A stretch of DNA of 64,000 nucleotides from Theobroma cacao (taxonomy: Eukaryota > Streptophyta > Magnoliopsida > Malvales > Malvaceae). The stretch is from assembly GCF_000208745.1 (NCBI RefSeq), contig NC_030855.1:11891088-11955087 (forward strand), read 5' to 3'. The position numbers and the translations under genes were made by a program. Positions 47,261-57,667 of this stretch are shown piece by piece. Within the stretch, counting starts at the first letter, position 1, and every line of letters starts with the position of its first letter. The notes beneath the pieces are model-generated. The model saw only the letters and a list, made by a program, of their open reading frames with translations, was not told the DNA's origin and searched no databases.

Positions 47261-47407
47261 TATCTATCGTTACATTATTGAATGTATCGATACTTACAAG
47301 CATCCATCAATACATTGGTAAAATGTATTAATACATTTCACACAAAAAGCCTCCTATGGCAATCTGTTTAGAATGTATCGATACATGCTCCATATGTATT
47401 GATAATT
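47261..47407. repeat. Palindromic array, family 3 copy B
   Basis: Units like ATGTATCGATACAT are centred at 47268.5, 47288.5, 47308.5, 47329.5, 47379.5 and 47400.5. The spacings are 20, 20, 21, 50 and 21 bp. Units at 47329.5 and 47379.5 are perfect 14-bp palindromes. Confidence 0.85.
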
Positions 47408-47639
47408 TGAACACAGAGACCAAGTTTCTGAACAATTTCACCATTTTTGCCATTCCTTAAGTCCCTTTATATCTCGAGAACTATCTTTAGGGCTCAATTC
47501 TTCTTACTAAGCACATTCTCATGCCATCATAAGGTATAAACCATAAACATTACTCAAATGAACTCAACATACAACATACCATAAACATAACAACCATGAT
47601 CATTTCATTAACATTAAAACTCATACATTGTGATGGTTT

Positions 47640-47790
47640 GACCCCCATCAACCTTGGGCTGTTAAGGTACATCCCCATTACACCTTAGACTGGCAACGTA
47701 TAAGCCCATTGCACCTTGGGCTGGCAATGTATATTCAATGTATAACCCCATTGCACCTTGGGCTGCCAACGTATATCCCCATTGTACCTT
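47640..47790. repeat. Minisatellite CCATTGCACCTTGGGCTG
   Basis: Four units of about 35-50 bp share CACCTTGGGCTGGCAACGTA and CCCCATT phrases. It lies in the last third of the family 3 LTR, where copy A has other tandem repeats. Confidence 0.75.
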
Positions 47791-48364
47791 GTGCATTTTA
47801 TGATGCATCATAAGAATGAAGTCGTCACTTGCACCTCATAAGAGTGGTATCAATCGCACTCTTTGAGTTCTCATACTTATAACATGTGGTATGTGGAATG
47901 TTCTTCACAAACATGCTTACTCATCTCATAAGGTATATCAAATTCACATCATATACTTAATCTCATGGCATTTATGCTAGCTCAATCATCTTATGTAGTA
48001 TATGCAATATACATCATATACATATTTGTATCAATTTTGTATAATGGTTAATTAACTTAAAAGTTATTTCTTGAACCTTTTCCAATCGTACTTAGATGCA
48101 GTGTAAAACAAATATGAGTGAATTATTTTTCTAAAGAGAGAACAATATTGTTTTGTCACAACATTGACATATGATCATTATTGAGGTTTTTTCTCTCAAT
48201 CGCTATTTATATTTTCTGCCCAAGCCAATTGAATTGGAAATTAGACTTGTGTACCTTTCTAAGAAGCCCAAATTTGCATTTTATTTTTAACTCCAAATAA
48301 ATCAATAATGGCCTTTTAAAGTCATGTTTCATGCATACTATGGGAATGTTCATAGAATCTTATT

Positions 48365-48495
48365 TAAGTTTGCCCTAATTATAATTAGAAGGATAACGTG
48401 AGAGATAGCAATAGATTAACAAGTTCATTTAAGTATGCACTAATTACAATTAGAAGGATAACGTGAGAGATAGCAATAGATTAAGAAGTTGAACA
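48365..48495. repeat. 65-bp tandem duplication 3' of the START gene
   Basis: The block TAAGTTTGCCCTAATTATAA...GATTAACAAGTTC at 48365 recurs at 48430 with only a few changes. The shared run GAAGGATAACGTGAGAGATA is identical. It lies about 80 bp beyond the stop codon of the START gene on its 3' side, so it could be in or near the 3' UTR. Confidence 0.85.
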
Positions 48496-48575
48496 TGAAC
48501 TTATAATCGATATTATATATCAGTAAAAAAATAAAAACACTATTTTTTTTCCCACACTACAACTATTGTGCTGCA

Positions 48576-49959
48576 CTAGTTTGAACTTTGAACCAGTTTC
48601 CTAAGGTTTTCAATGATCATAACCAGCTTGGTATTAAGCCGATTCACAAAGCACTTGGGAAGCCATCCTGCAGGATCTAACTGCACATAGCAAAGAAGGA
48701 AAATAAGCATTAAAGGAATATGAACAACAATCCATTACATGCAGAAGAGCAAGTTATTTACCTGAACAACATAAGTAACAATACAGGAGTTTATATCTTC
48801 AAGCTGCTCCACAACCCATCCCGACTGCAGCAATAATCCTCTAATTGCATCATTTTGCTTTGGATGCAATCCAGCAGCAATTTCCTTTGGCAGTGAGGCC
48901 ACTGCTACAACCTGCAAATTCCCAATTGACGAAGATTATTATATTATTATATGGGAAGTGGGGGCTTTAAACTCTTGCAATCTACTTTTTTGGGAGAAAT
49001 ACTTACCAAAGTGCCATCTTCCATGGTTTCACGTCGCTCGTAGACTATGAATTCTCTTTTCCTGAAAAGAGGTTTTGATTTTTCTCCAAAACTAAGACGA
49101 ATAATGCTCAAGTTATCTTCAAGATCTTTTATGTATCTGGCTTCTACGAGGTCAGGGTCCCATTGCTGTTCCAGAAAAGAAAAAAATTTAGAATTAGAGC
49201 AACAATTTCGCAGTTATTTTAACTGAAGTAATTTGTGTTTTTAATTAATCAATTGTTATTTTCTTGCAGTCAAGAACAAAGGATGGGTTGTTATTTTGTA
49301 CGATGTTGATCTTCTAAGAAACTCAGCCACATAAATAAAGAAAAATCCAAACAAACGGACAGTGCTAGAGACAAAAGTTTTCTTTTCCAGGGCGACAAAC
49401 CAGAATGCATCTTCTTATCTACAAACCAAATAAAGCTATCAATCTAAAATGACTGTTCGAGCAATTCTCACCAGTGAGCAGCAGAAATCCTAAGTCTGCA
49501 TTCAGCTCCACAAAAATTAGTGGGGAATTAATTGATAAGGTTAATGAAAAACAAAAAATGAATCACCTTGGCAGCATCTATAGCAGTGGCAACGGTGATG
49601 AATTGTTGGGGTGAGACAGATCTAAGCAGCCAGCGACTACGGAAAATGTGAAGAGATCCAGACCTGCGCTTTGATATCTCTACTCCATTGTCAAGGGTAA
49701 GAATCTTCCATCCATCATTAGCATTCCCCAACTTGTTTGAGTCTGAAGCCGACAATAACTCCTGTATACAGCTCTCACTTGCAAATTGGACGTACCTTCT
49801 TAGAGAGTCCTCACTGATGGACCTTTCGGGAGCCAAAAGAAAATGCAAAAAATGAGACAAATATTTTGATTTTGCGAAGGTAAGTTTCAACAAGGATGGA
49901 TATATCAAAAGAGAGGGAATTTACCAAGACTGGCTGCAAGCTGCTGGACTACTGATCAT
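48576..49959 (-). CDS. START-domain lipid-transfer protein, five exons, apparently intact
   Basis: Exons on the minus strand are 49925-49959, 49567-49822, 49007-49165, 48762-48911 and 48576-48680 (705 bp, 234 residues and a stop). Every intron has GT and AG borders, and the phases fit. The start is ATG 49957-49959, with a stop upstream in the same frame at 49996-49998. The protein is essentially one START domain: VSPQQFITVATAIDAAK, QWDPDLVEARYIKDL, FRKREFIVYERRETMEDG, then GWVVEQLEDINSCIVTYVVQ and LDPAGWLPKCFVNRLN at the end. START domains bind lipids or sterols in a hydrophobic pocket. There is no homeodomain, no PH domain and no membrane segment. It resembles the short START-only plant proteins; which Arabidopsis gene it matches was not checked. 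It is the only clearly intact host gene in the window. Transcription is not proven. Confidence 0.9.
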
Positions 49960-50142
49960 TTTTTGGGTTCCAAATTTTGATACTAGGCCTCTTTTTCACT
50001 TGAAAGAAACCAGAAAGTGGAGGAGGGATGTATATCAAATATTGGTTATAAGGCTAGACTCAAGAGAACAAAATAATGCGAAGTGGGCCGAGGTGATTGA
50101 TGCATATGCACTGCCAGAAGAAGCTCCATGATTAAAACTGCA

Positions 50143-50162
50143 CCTCTCTCTCTCTCTCTCTC
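50143..50162 (-). repeat. GA microsatellite in the START gene 5' region
   Basis: Ten CT dinucleotides on the plus strand read GAGAGA on the coding strand, about 185 bp before the ATG. GA tracts in the 5' UTR are common in plant genes and can bind BPC/GAGA-type factors. Whether this one does is not known. Confidence 0.8.
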
Positions 50163-50361
50163 AAAATAGATAAATGATAGATTCTTTCCTTGCAAAAAAG
50201 GAACAAGAACCAAGGGTAGGGAAGATGTTGCACATGGAGTGTTGGTAGCTTTTGAAAAACAACAGGAGAAATGAGAAGGAGACTAAAAATCAAAGCCAGA
50301 CTAATGGAGGCTTGAACTCAATAGATTATCTCAACTTGCCTGGTCATGGGTGACACGGTGA

Positions 50362-50372
50362 CTCTATTTAAA
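50362..50372 (-). promoter_or_regulatory. Candidate TATA box of the START gene
   Basis: The minus-strand TTTAAATAGAG lies about 400 bp before the ATG, with the GA tract between. This would give a 5' UTR of roughly 370 nt. It is placed by sequence only. Confidence 0.35.
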
Positions 50373-50980
50373 CACTCTCATGGGTCATCATGAGGTCCCC
50401 AATCACGTGCACACACCCAAGTTTCAAGTTGCCTAGAAAACATCCCTAACTTCAACTTGAAAGCATATTCCACATTTTACCATCCATTCTTGGATGAGGC
50501 GGTAACCGCCTTTTGTTACTTTTGGCTTTTAATTCTACTTTATAGTAGATTTTGAAAAAGAAAATTAATAACAAAAATATCAATAAAAAATGGATGAATA
50601 AAATTTAATTGTAATTTGCGGATCTACAATCGAAACTAGAAATTTAGACCTATTTGATTTTCCTATGCTTGCATATATGGCACTAGAAGAGACAATATAT
50701 TTGAATATTTCGTTCCCGCAGTTCAATTCATTAGTTTATAAAAGCTTTCCCATGACGTTAATGATAATCAGATATAGGAATTACATTTGCTTTTTGAACA
50801 AAACAGATAGTACTCGTTGCAATAATGAAAGAACATGCCTTTTAAGGCACAAACCTTCTTATTGCATCTATGCTTGCTGACAGTTAAATAAACACAACCA
50901 AATATTGAAAATCTTTTAACAGAACATACTAAATTTCTAAGACTGTTTTACTAACAATTGGAAATCAAAGTTTTTCAATT
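50373..50980. other. Region upstream of the START gene
   Basis: No ORF of interest is present. A perfect inverted repeat GGCGGTAACCGCC lies at 50498-50510, about 125 bp upstream of the candidate TATA. The right part becomes LINE sequence near 50981. Confidence 0.4.
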
Positions 50981-51878
50981 TCTATTTAGGAGTTTTTTCC
51001 AGATTGCATTTTGAACTGTCTTGGGAGACCTAATTGGGATGAAGATGATTCATCTTCTAGTTCTTCTTATCTCTCTAAAGATTAGGAGGATATCCTTGTC
51101 AATGCTAATACTATCCTTGTGCCTTCTCAAGATGATCAGTTGCCCCTTTAGCTTGATCAACAGTGTTGTTAGCCTCTCACGGCTCCACAGATTAATTAGC
51201 CCTAAAGTTGTCTCTTCGCCTTCTCAAGATCTTCAATGGCTGTTCATCTTGAATCGTCGTGTATGCTACCGCACAATTCTAATGAGATAAGCCTTATTCT
51301 AGCTACTAATTGACCCACTTCCAAGCCCTTCTCAAGCTGGTGTTGCTCATGGGTTGAAAAGCTCAACTCATAAGATAGACTGCTTTGTTTTGGCCATCAC
51401 TTCCAAAGGCCTCTCTAAACCTTTGGATTCTCTAACCCCACTTTCAATTTATGGATCTGTTGAATCGGCCCACATCTTGAAACCCGACATTCAAAGTATT
51501 AATCTTGTTGTGGATCTTGATGGTGGTCTTCGCCCTCTTGGATGACCTAATCTTATTGAGTTATTTGTTGATGCTTCTAATGAACTTCAACCCATCTCTC
51601 AAGGCTTCAACTGTAGAGGAGCTTCTTCAATTTAGGGGTTTTTGGAAAAATCACTTTCTTCCTCCAGTGAAGACACTAGATTGGAGTTCTCTTCTAATTT
51701 TTCTACTAACCAAAGTTTATCCTTATTTGAGGTTTTTTCAATCTTATCTAAAAGGGAAATAAAGGGTTTTAAGAGCTTCAATAAGCTACAAAAGAAAGGT
51801 ATCAAGAACCTTCACCGTAAATCAAAGACAGATTCAAATGTGTCTCTTCAAACTAAGCGTGATGAGCCAAGTAATTCT
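50981..51878 (+). pseudogene. LINE, part upstream of the endonuclease
   Basis: Plus-strand frames give serine-rich and charged stretches such as LGRPNWDEDDSSSSSSYL, SKGLSKPLDSLTPLSIYGSV and FKSFNKLQKKGIKNLHRKSK. The position just before the endonuclease suggests the end of ORF1 or the N-terminal extension of ORF2 of an L1-type LINE. It has many stops. The assignment depends on continuity across the LTR insertion at 51879. Confidence 0.5.
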
Positions 51879-51916
51879 TGTTGGTATATGCCCTTGAGCC
51901 AATTGGATTGATCAAG

Positions 51917-51958
<42 letters not shown>

Positions 51959-53698
51959 CCATTTAATGCATACTTAATTGCATAACTATATGTGATAGAG
52001 GTTTTTCTTCATGTTAATGCAATAATAAGAAGTTATTAAGTATTAATTGGATGAAGCCCATGGAACATAAAGGCCTTGCAAGAGAATTGTAAAGTTGTTA
52101 CAATTATGAGATCACTATGCATCAAAGCCATGTTCCTAAAATTTGTTCCTGGTCATTGTATTGTTAAGACAGGGCATTGACAATACTCAAAAACTAGTAC
52201 ATGTTAAGCTCCTTACTTTGGAAGTAAGAAATCGATCTCATAGATTAAAAGTATAGAGATACTTAAAACNATTGTTAAGACAGGGCATTGACAATACTCA
52301 AAGACTAGTACATGTTAAGCCTCCTTACTTGGGAAGTAAGAAATCGATCTCATAGATTAAAGTATATGGGATATTTGAGGATAACGTGTAGGTGCCTGTT
52401 AAAGAACAAGTTCACTAAACATGACCCGCTGTGAGAACTCCATTTGGTATTTCACTCAAGTGTCTATAGAAAATGTTCTCATGTGATAGTTGTGCAACTA
52501 GTTCTTGGACTTAGACACCAGGTCATCTTGTATGGGGAATGACATACTTTGAGTTCACTTTTATAGGTCTAGAGGCAACCTGATGCCTAAATAGGGTATT
52601 TTTGGGTATGCCATGAAACATGTGAAGGTGAATGAGTAGTTAAGAGAGGTTTTATCAACCCAAGTGATATGAAGGGATGTATCTCACTTATTCTCAATTC
52701 TTGATTAACTTGTATAAAGTCTTTGGCCAAAGCATGATGAATTTGAGGAAAGTTAGTTTCCTAAATTCAAAAAGTTAGTCATGAATTATGAGAACTAATA
52801 TGGAATGCCATAAGCAGACACTGAGCCATACTTAATGACATATCTAGGATATTTAATGAAATGATCGTATTGCACTAAGAGGCTTATCAGTAAAAGGCTT
52901 TGTCAAATTCTTTAATTGACTCTCTAACATTTTGGTGGTCATGATGTATTACTAGATACCGCTCATGATCTATAAATATAAATTAATTATCAAATTGATA
53001 ATTGATTAAGATTTATATTTATTGCCAACATGTTAAAAGCCTAATGGGTCACACACATAAAGTGACATGATTGAGATTAAATAAGGATAATTATTTAAGT
53101 TGGACTTAATTGAAAGAGACCAAAATAAAGTGAAAAATTAATTAAGTTCTCAGAGACTTAATTAAATTAAAATACAACTATTGTTTTTAGGGTTACAACT
53201 TAGTTTAGCTATATAAATATATTATGTTAGCAAACTAAATACTCCGCCTCCAACCACTTCTCAGCTGTTTCATAAAATAAGAAAAGAAAAATAGTTTTCT
53301 TTATCTAAAAAAAATAAGATTCGGTAAGAACTTTTGGTCTTTTGTTTTAGAAACAAAACTTGCTAGCACAAGTAAAATCTTACCTTGGAGAAGGTCTTAT
53401 TCAGTCACTATGTGGATTACTATAGGGGCCAAACACTTGGGTGACTAAAGATTTGACAAATCTTAAAGGTGAAGAGCAAATATTTCATATTTAATTTTCT
53501 CTAGATTACGATATCTAGAGTAAGGTATGTAACTATTAAACTTATGTTGTTCATAATTAATGTAAAAGTTACATGTAAAATACAAACATCGATCCTAGAG
53601 GATTCGACTGTTTCCTGATTAAATATTATTTTAATTTTTTAGTTGCATTATATTTTTAATTTTTTATTATTTTCTTATTTGAGCTTGAGGTCAAATCT
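51874..53698 (+). mobile_element. LTR of the TGTTGGTATATG family, copy B, inserted in the LINE
   Basis: It begins TGTTGGTATATGCCC at 51879 and ends GAGGTCA at 53693, giving 1,815 bp. Flanking repeats are ATTCT and AATCT (four of five match). It includes an AT microsatellite (51918-51955) and an internal duplication around the N at 52270. It is homologous to 24970-25980 and 62340-62795. No coding sequence lies inside, so it is read as a solo LTR of a copia-like element. Confidence 0.65.
52160..52380. repeat. Duplicated block flanking a single N (probable assembly artefact)
   Basis: Positions 52160-52269 and 52271-52380 are near-identical (both start ATTGTTAAGACAGGGCATTG) and meet at the N at 52270. 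The other copies of this LTR family have only one such block. Confidence 0.85.
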
Positions 53699-55163
53699 CA
53701 GCAACTCTAGCTATTATACTAAAGTTGAGGATACTTGGAATTTAGGTAAGAAGTTGGGATTGGTCTCTCAATGCCTTGATAAATTTCTTTTGGACAAGCT
53801 TTTTAAGATTTAAGGAAAATCAGTTTTGTGATGAATATTTGATGCGTTTAGTGTTTCGTATGGACTACTTTCTTTGCTGACCTATTACCCCTTTTTCTTT
53901 CTATTTTGTCTTAGTCCACTGTCTCTATGATCTTATCTGTAATTTTATTCCATGCAGATATTATCTTGGAATATGCATGGAGTTGGTGGTTCTTTAAAAG
54001 CTTAGAAACTTTGCCAATAGATTCTAGCTCATAAGGTCGATATGTTGCTTTTACAAGAAACAAATCTTGAAGATATCATGGATAGCTTCATTGAACGTCT
54101 TTGGCCTGATTGTAATATTGACTGGATTTTTAGCCTTGCTATGGGGTGATCTAGTGGTATTCTTTCAATTTGGGATAAGTTAGTTTTCTCCTTGATTTGT
54201 TCTGTTATTTCTAAAAGATTCATTCTCATCCATGGCTGTTGGCTTTCTAATAAGTTTAAGTGTGCTATTTTTAATATTTATGCTCCTTGCGACTTGACTG
54301 GGAATCATGCTTTATGGGATAAATTTTGTTTTCATCATTTTAATTTTTCTGAAAATTAGTGTTATGCTGGTGACTTTAACTTTGCTAGAACTGTTGAAGA
54401 AAGGAAATGGTGCATTATTTCTAACTCTAGTATTGATGATTTTTAATAACTTTATTAAAGCATGTAAGCTTTCTGACCTTCAGCTTATTGGGAAAAAATT
54501 CACTTGGTTTGGCCCTAATTCTAAAAGAAGTAGAATTGATCGATTTTTGCTTTCATTTGAGTGGTTGTTTCAGTACAATAATCTTTCTCAAAGGTGTCTA
54601 AAGAGAGCTCTCTCTTATCATTATGCTCTATTTCTCTATAGTAAAATAATGGGTTGGGGCCCTCGTCTTTTTCGTCTCTTGGATTGTTTGCTTATGGATG
54701 GTTGTTTCAATTCCTTTGTTGTGGAAAAATGGGTTTCCTTTAATATGCAAGGTTTGTAGGTTGTTGTCTTAAATCTAAGCTTTTACCTTTTGAAATCTCA
54801 TTTGAAAAGCTGAAATAAAGATATTTTTGGTAATATTGATTCTAATATTATTGAGATGGAGAATAAAATTAATGAGTTGGATAAAATTGGTGATTTTAGA
54901 GATTTAATTGAAAATGAATATCTTTTAAAGAGGATTACTACTCGTAATCTATAGACAACTCATCTTCATCGAGAGTCAATTTGGAGGAAAAAATCTCGTA
55001 TCCAATGGATTAAAGAGGAGGATAAAAATACATGTTTCTTTCAAAGCAAAGCTAAGGTTTGCTCAAGACCCAATTTCATTACTAGTTTAAAAGTCAATGG
55101 TATATGGACCTCTAATCCCAGAGAAATTCAGCAAGCCTCTTTCAACTTTTTCTCTAATATTTT
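53694..55163 (+). pseudogene. LINE ORF2, endonuclease part, broken
   Basis: Plus-strand translation shows YYTKVEDTWNLGKKLGLVSQ, then the start of the AP-endonuclease domain, MHGVGGSLKA, HKVDMLLLQETNLE, FKCAIFNIYAPC, YAGDFNFARTVEE, then IGKKFTWFGPNSKRSRIDRF and, before the insertion, FFQSKAKV and FNFFSNIF. These are the L1 endonuclease motifs in order (QET, NIYAP, GDFN, RIDRF). Stops and frameshifts are frequent. The ORF is cut at 55163 by a solo LTR and resumes at 57668 in the same frame. Confidence 0.88.
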
Positions 55164-55858
55164 TGTCACAACCTAAATCTCAGGCCATGACCGACTCATG
55201 GGCCCAATGGGCATAGCCCATTAAGCCCAAGCAAGCCTGATTATGAAATCCCGATCATCGTTCCCAACCATCATTTCTAAAACCACATATTGTAATTCTC
55301 AACTAAAAATATTTCAGTAACATTTTATGGTTACCCAATACTCACCATTTTATTATGTCAAAATAATGTCACCTGTTTGCCAACTCATAATGGCATCAGT
55401 AATCAAATATACACATTTGACTTATACCATGGATCCTAACGGATTACATTACATATACGTGTTCACAGGTAACAGACTCTTGACCGTCAGTGGAGTGACC
55501 GTGGGTGAAGGTACAGCTCCTAAGATGCCATAGTACCTACTAAAAGGGTGAGCATATGTGGACAACTCAATCTAGGTCCCAACTACCTCCAAATCTGAAA
55601 ACATGAAATTTAAAAACGTAAGTATAAAACTCAATGAGTCAACATAAGAAGGGAATAAGCAATCGATAAGGAGAACTTGGAAATCATGATGCACTTGTTT
55701 CAAAAATAATGCAATTGATTTAATTTCTTACTAAAACCCCCTCATTTCAAACTTTTATTAATAACCTCATAATGTTACAAAAACCCATGATCAATTCATG
55801 AAGTTAAATGGGTGAAAAATATGTCAAAATCAAGCAAGGTAGCAAGCATGACAGCAAG

Positions 55859-56198
55859 TTTCTCGCTGCAGCGAGAAACATTCTCAGTTTACATATATTT
55901 TTGTATTCCAAGTATATCTCCCACTAAAAAAGTCTAATTGACATAATTTTTAAACCATTAGAAAGCTAAGAGGCTGGGCTACAACTTTTATGTTTACCAC
56001 TTTGCCCAGTTCTTACTGAAATGTGGTCAAAATCCGTGTCAAAGTGAAGGCACTACACACAAAAATTTGGAACCACCAGAGAGTTTCTCACTGTAGCGAG
56101 AATCCATTTTCGCTGCAGCGAGAATTCTTTTTTGCTGCAGTGAGAAATCGGGCTGGTTTGTTCCCCCACCATTTGAGAGTTTCTCGCTACAACGAGAT
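55859..56198. repeat. Palindromic array TTTCTCGCTGCAGCGAGAAA in a gypsy type 1 solo LTR
   Basis: The first unit (55859-55878) is a perfect 20-bp palindrome. Others are centred at 56093.5, 56115.5, 56137.5 and 56189.5, with spacings of 22, 22 and 52 bp. A decayed half unit lies near 55889, 21 bp from the first. The shared module (55890-56065) separates the first unit from the rest. Confidence 0.88.
55890..56065 (+). repeat. Shared LTR module in the ATTTT solo LTR, opposite orientation
   Basis: The plus strand reads TATCTCCCACTA, TTTTTAAACCATTAGAAAGC, GGGCTACAACTTTTATG, TTTACCACTTTGCCCAGTTC, GTGGTCAAAATCCGTGTC. It runs against the direction of its LTR, whereas the copies at 12640, 16075, 24130 and 63060 run with theirs. 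The related LTR at 21946 has no module at this place. Confidence 0.85.
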
Positions 56199-56394
56199 TC
56201 AGAGTAAATGACAATAAAGGGATTTTCGCATGCCACAAAATCCATTCCTACCATATTGCACATCAAAGTGAACACATTGACAATAATCAAGTTTCTCATT
56301 ATTCATTTCAATCACATATTATAATCATAAACTTTCTATCACATATACATATATAAACATATATAAACACGTACACCACCCCACTTCATTCATC

Positions 56395-56545
56395 ATCATG
56401 TGCACTCCTTACTCGCACACTTTAACAACATCATGTGTGGACTTCCTACTCGCACCCTCTAACATCATCATGCGTGCACTCCCTACTCACACACTTCAAC
56501 ATCATCATGTGTGCACTCCCTACTCGTATACTTCAACATCATCAC
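56395..56545. repeat. Minisatellite in the ATTTT solo LTR
   Basis: Four units of about 40 bp share CATCATGTGTGCACTCCCTA, CTCG and CACTTCAACAT phrases. It stands at the same place in the LTR as the CATCCCCCCACATCGTGCAC repeat of 22813-22995. Confidence 0.85.
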
Positions 56546-57667
56546 ACAACATTATTCATCAATGCACAACATATATTCATATATATACATACCAGCATAA
56601 TATAGGAGCACATGGATTCATCTTTTTACACATTTCACATTTTCAGAACATCAAAATATTTTATCAAGGGCTTGTTCCCATGCATAATTTAATGAAAAAT
56701 CAAGTAAAATCATTTAAATGCTTCATCCAAACATAAATGTATTTCCCAAAAACACTTTGATGCAAGTTCACTCACTAATATTTGTTGAATCTTTAATTGA
56801 CTCTAACTTTAATTATTGCTTCAAATGGACATGTGAGGCCTCGTTGGAACCTATCACACATAATATAACTATAAAAAATATTACAGCCCATAATTCTAAT
56901 TATTAGCCATCTCTAACCACCTAAAATTAACCATAACTCATCTCTTACCTTGGTGGACTTATAGTTGAACTCCTTTTCAAGAGTTTTCAAGCTACTATGG
57001 CAAGTCTCTCTTTCTTTCTCTTAAACTTTCAACTAGTGAGTGAAAGTGCTGAACAAAGACTTTTGAGGGTTTTAAGGTGGGAGAGTGAAAGAGCACAAAA
57101 GGGTCTATGAAAAAGTGCTCAAAAGCATGAAAATTGAAGCTAGAGAGAGAAAGTTATGGAAGCTTTCAGGGAGGCTTCCATGGAAGATGAAGAAACGTGA
57201 GATGGGAGGAAGAAGAACAAGAAGTTGATGGAAAAATGAGGAAGCTGCTGGAGAAATGAGATATTTATAGCCTAAGCTTATCGAAACTTCACTTAAATTA
57301 TGAAAATGCCCTTAACAAGTTGGCTTTGTCTTCCTTCAATCCTTTGTGCAATCTTTTTACTCTTTTGACATTGAGATAAAGTCCATAATGATCTAGAAAT
57401 ACTCGGGTTCATGAAAACTTAAAAATTTTGATTCAAGATAAAAAATGACCATTTTGCCCCTATCTTGGAAATCATCATTATTTCTATTTCTTTCATCATT
57501 TTATCCTAATTTTCATCATTCATTTATGTCTTAGGCCTACTTAGGCCTTAATAATATTAGGAACCTATTTTCATGAGCTCACCAGAAAAATGACCAAACT
57601 ACCCTTGCTTCACATCATAGGGTCTACCTCCGTTACATGTTTGTGAAAGTTGAGGTCTCACAATTTT

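Larger units (their letters stand above)
46560..48060 (-). mobile_element. LTR of family 3 (copy B), boundaries uncertain
   Basis: It shares landmarks with 9552-11345 in the same order: CACCCTCGGGTGTCCATAAT against CACCCTCAGGCATCCATAAA, a TGTATCGATACA array and late tandem repeats. No coding sequence is present. Neither terminus was fixed. Confidence 0.5.
55159..57667 (-). mobile_element. Solo LTR, gypsy type 1, inserted in the LINE, target duplication ATTTT
   Basis: The LTR spans 55164-57662 (2,499 bp) with termini TGTCACAACC and GAGGTCTCACA. ATTTT repeats stand at 55159-55163 and 57663-57667. It is homologous along its length to 21946-24482. Differences are an inserted shared module with a palindromic array (55859-56198), a different minisatellite (56395-56545) and no copy of the 23970-24440 segment. 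No PBS, PPT or gene is inside. Confidence 0.95.

Noticed and set aside
51918..51955. AT microsatellite considered as a transposon hallmark (TA target)
   Set aside because: It lies inside the LTR starting at 51879, and other copies of that LTR do not show it, so it is a local expansion.
56398..56736. 112-codon plus-strand open frame rich in His/Ser/Thr
   Set aside because: It covers the minisatellite of the solo LTR; composition follows the repeat.
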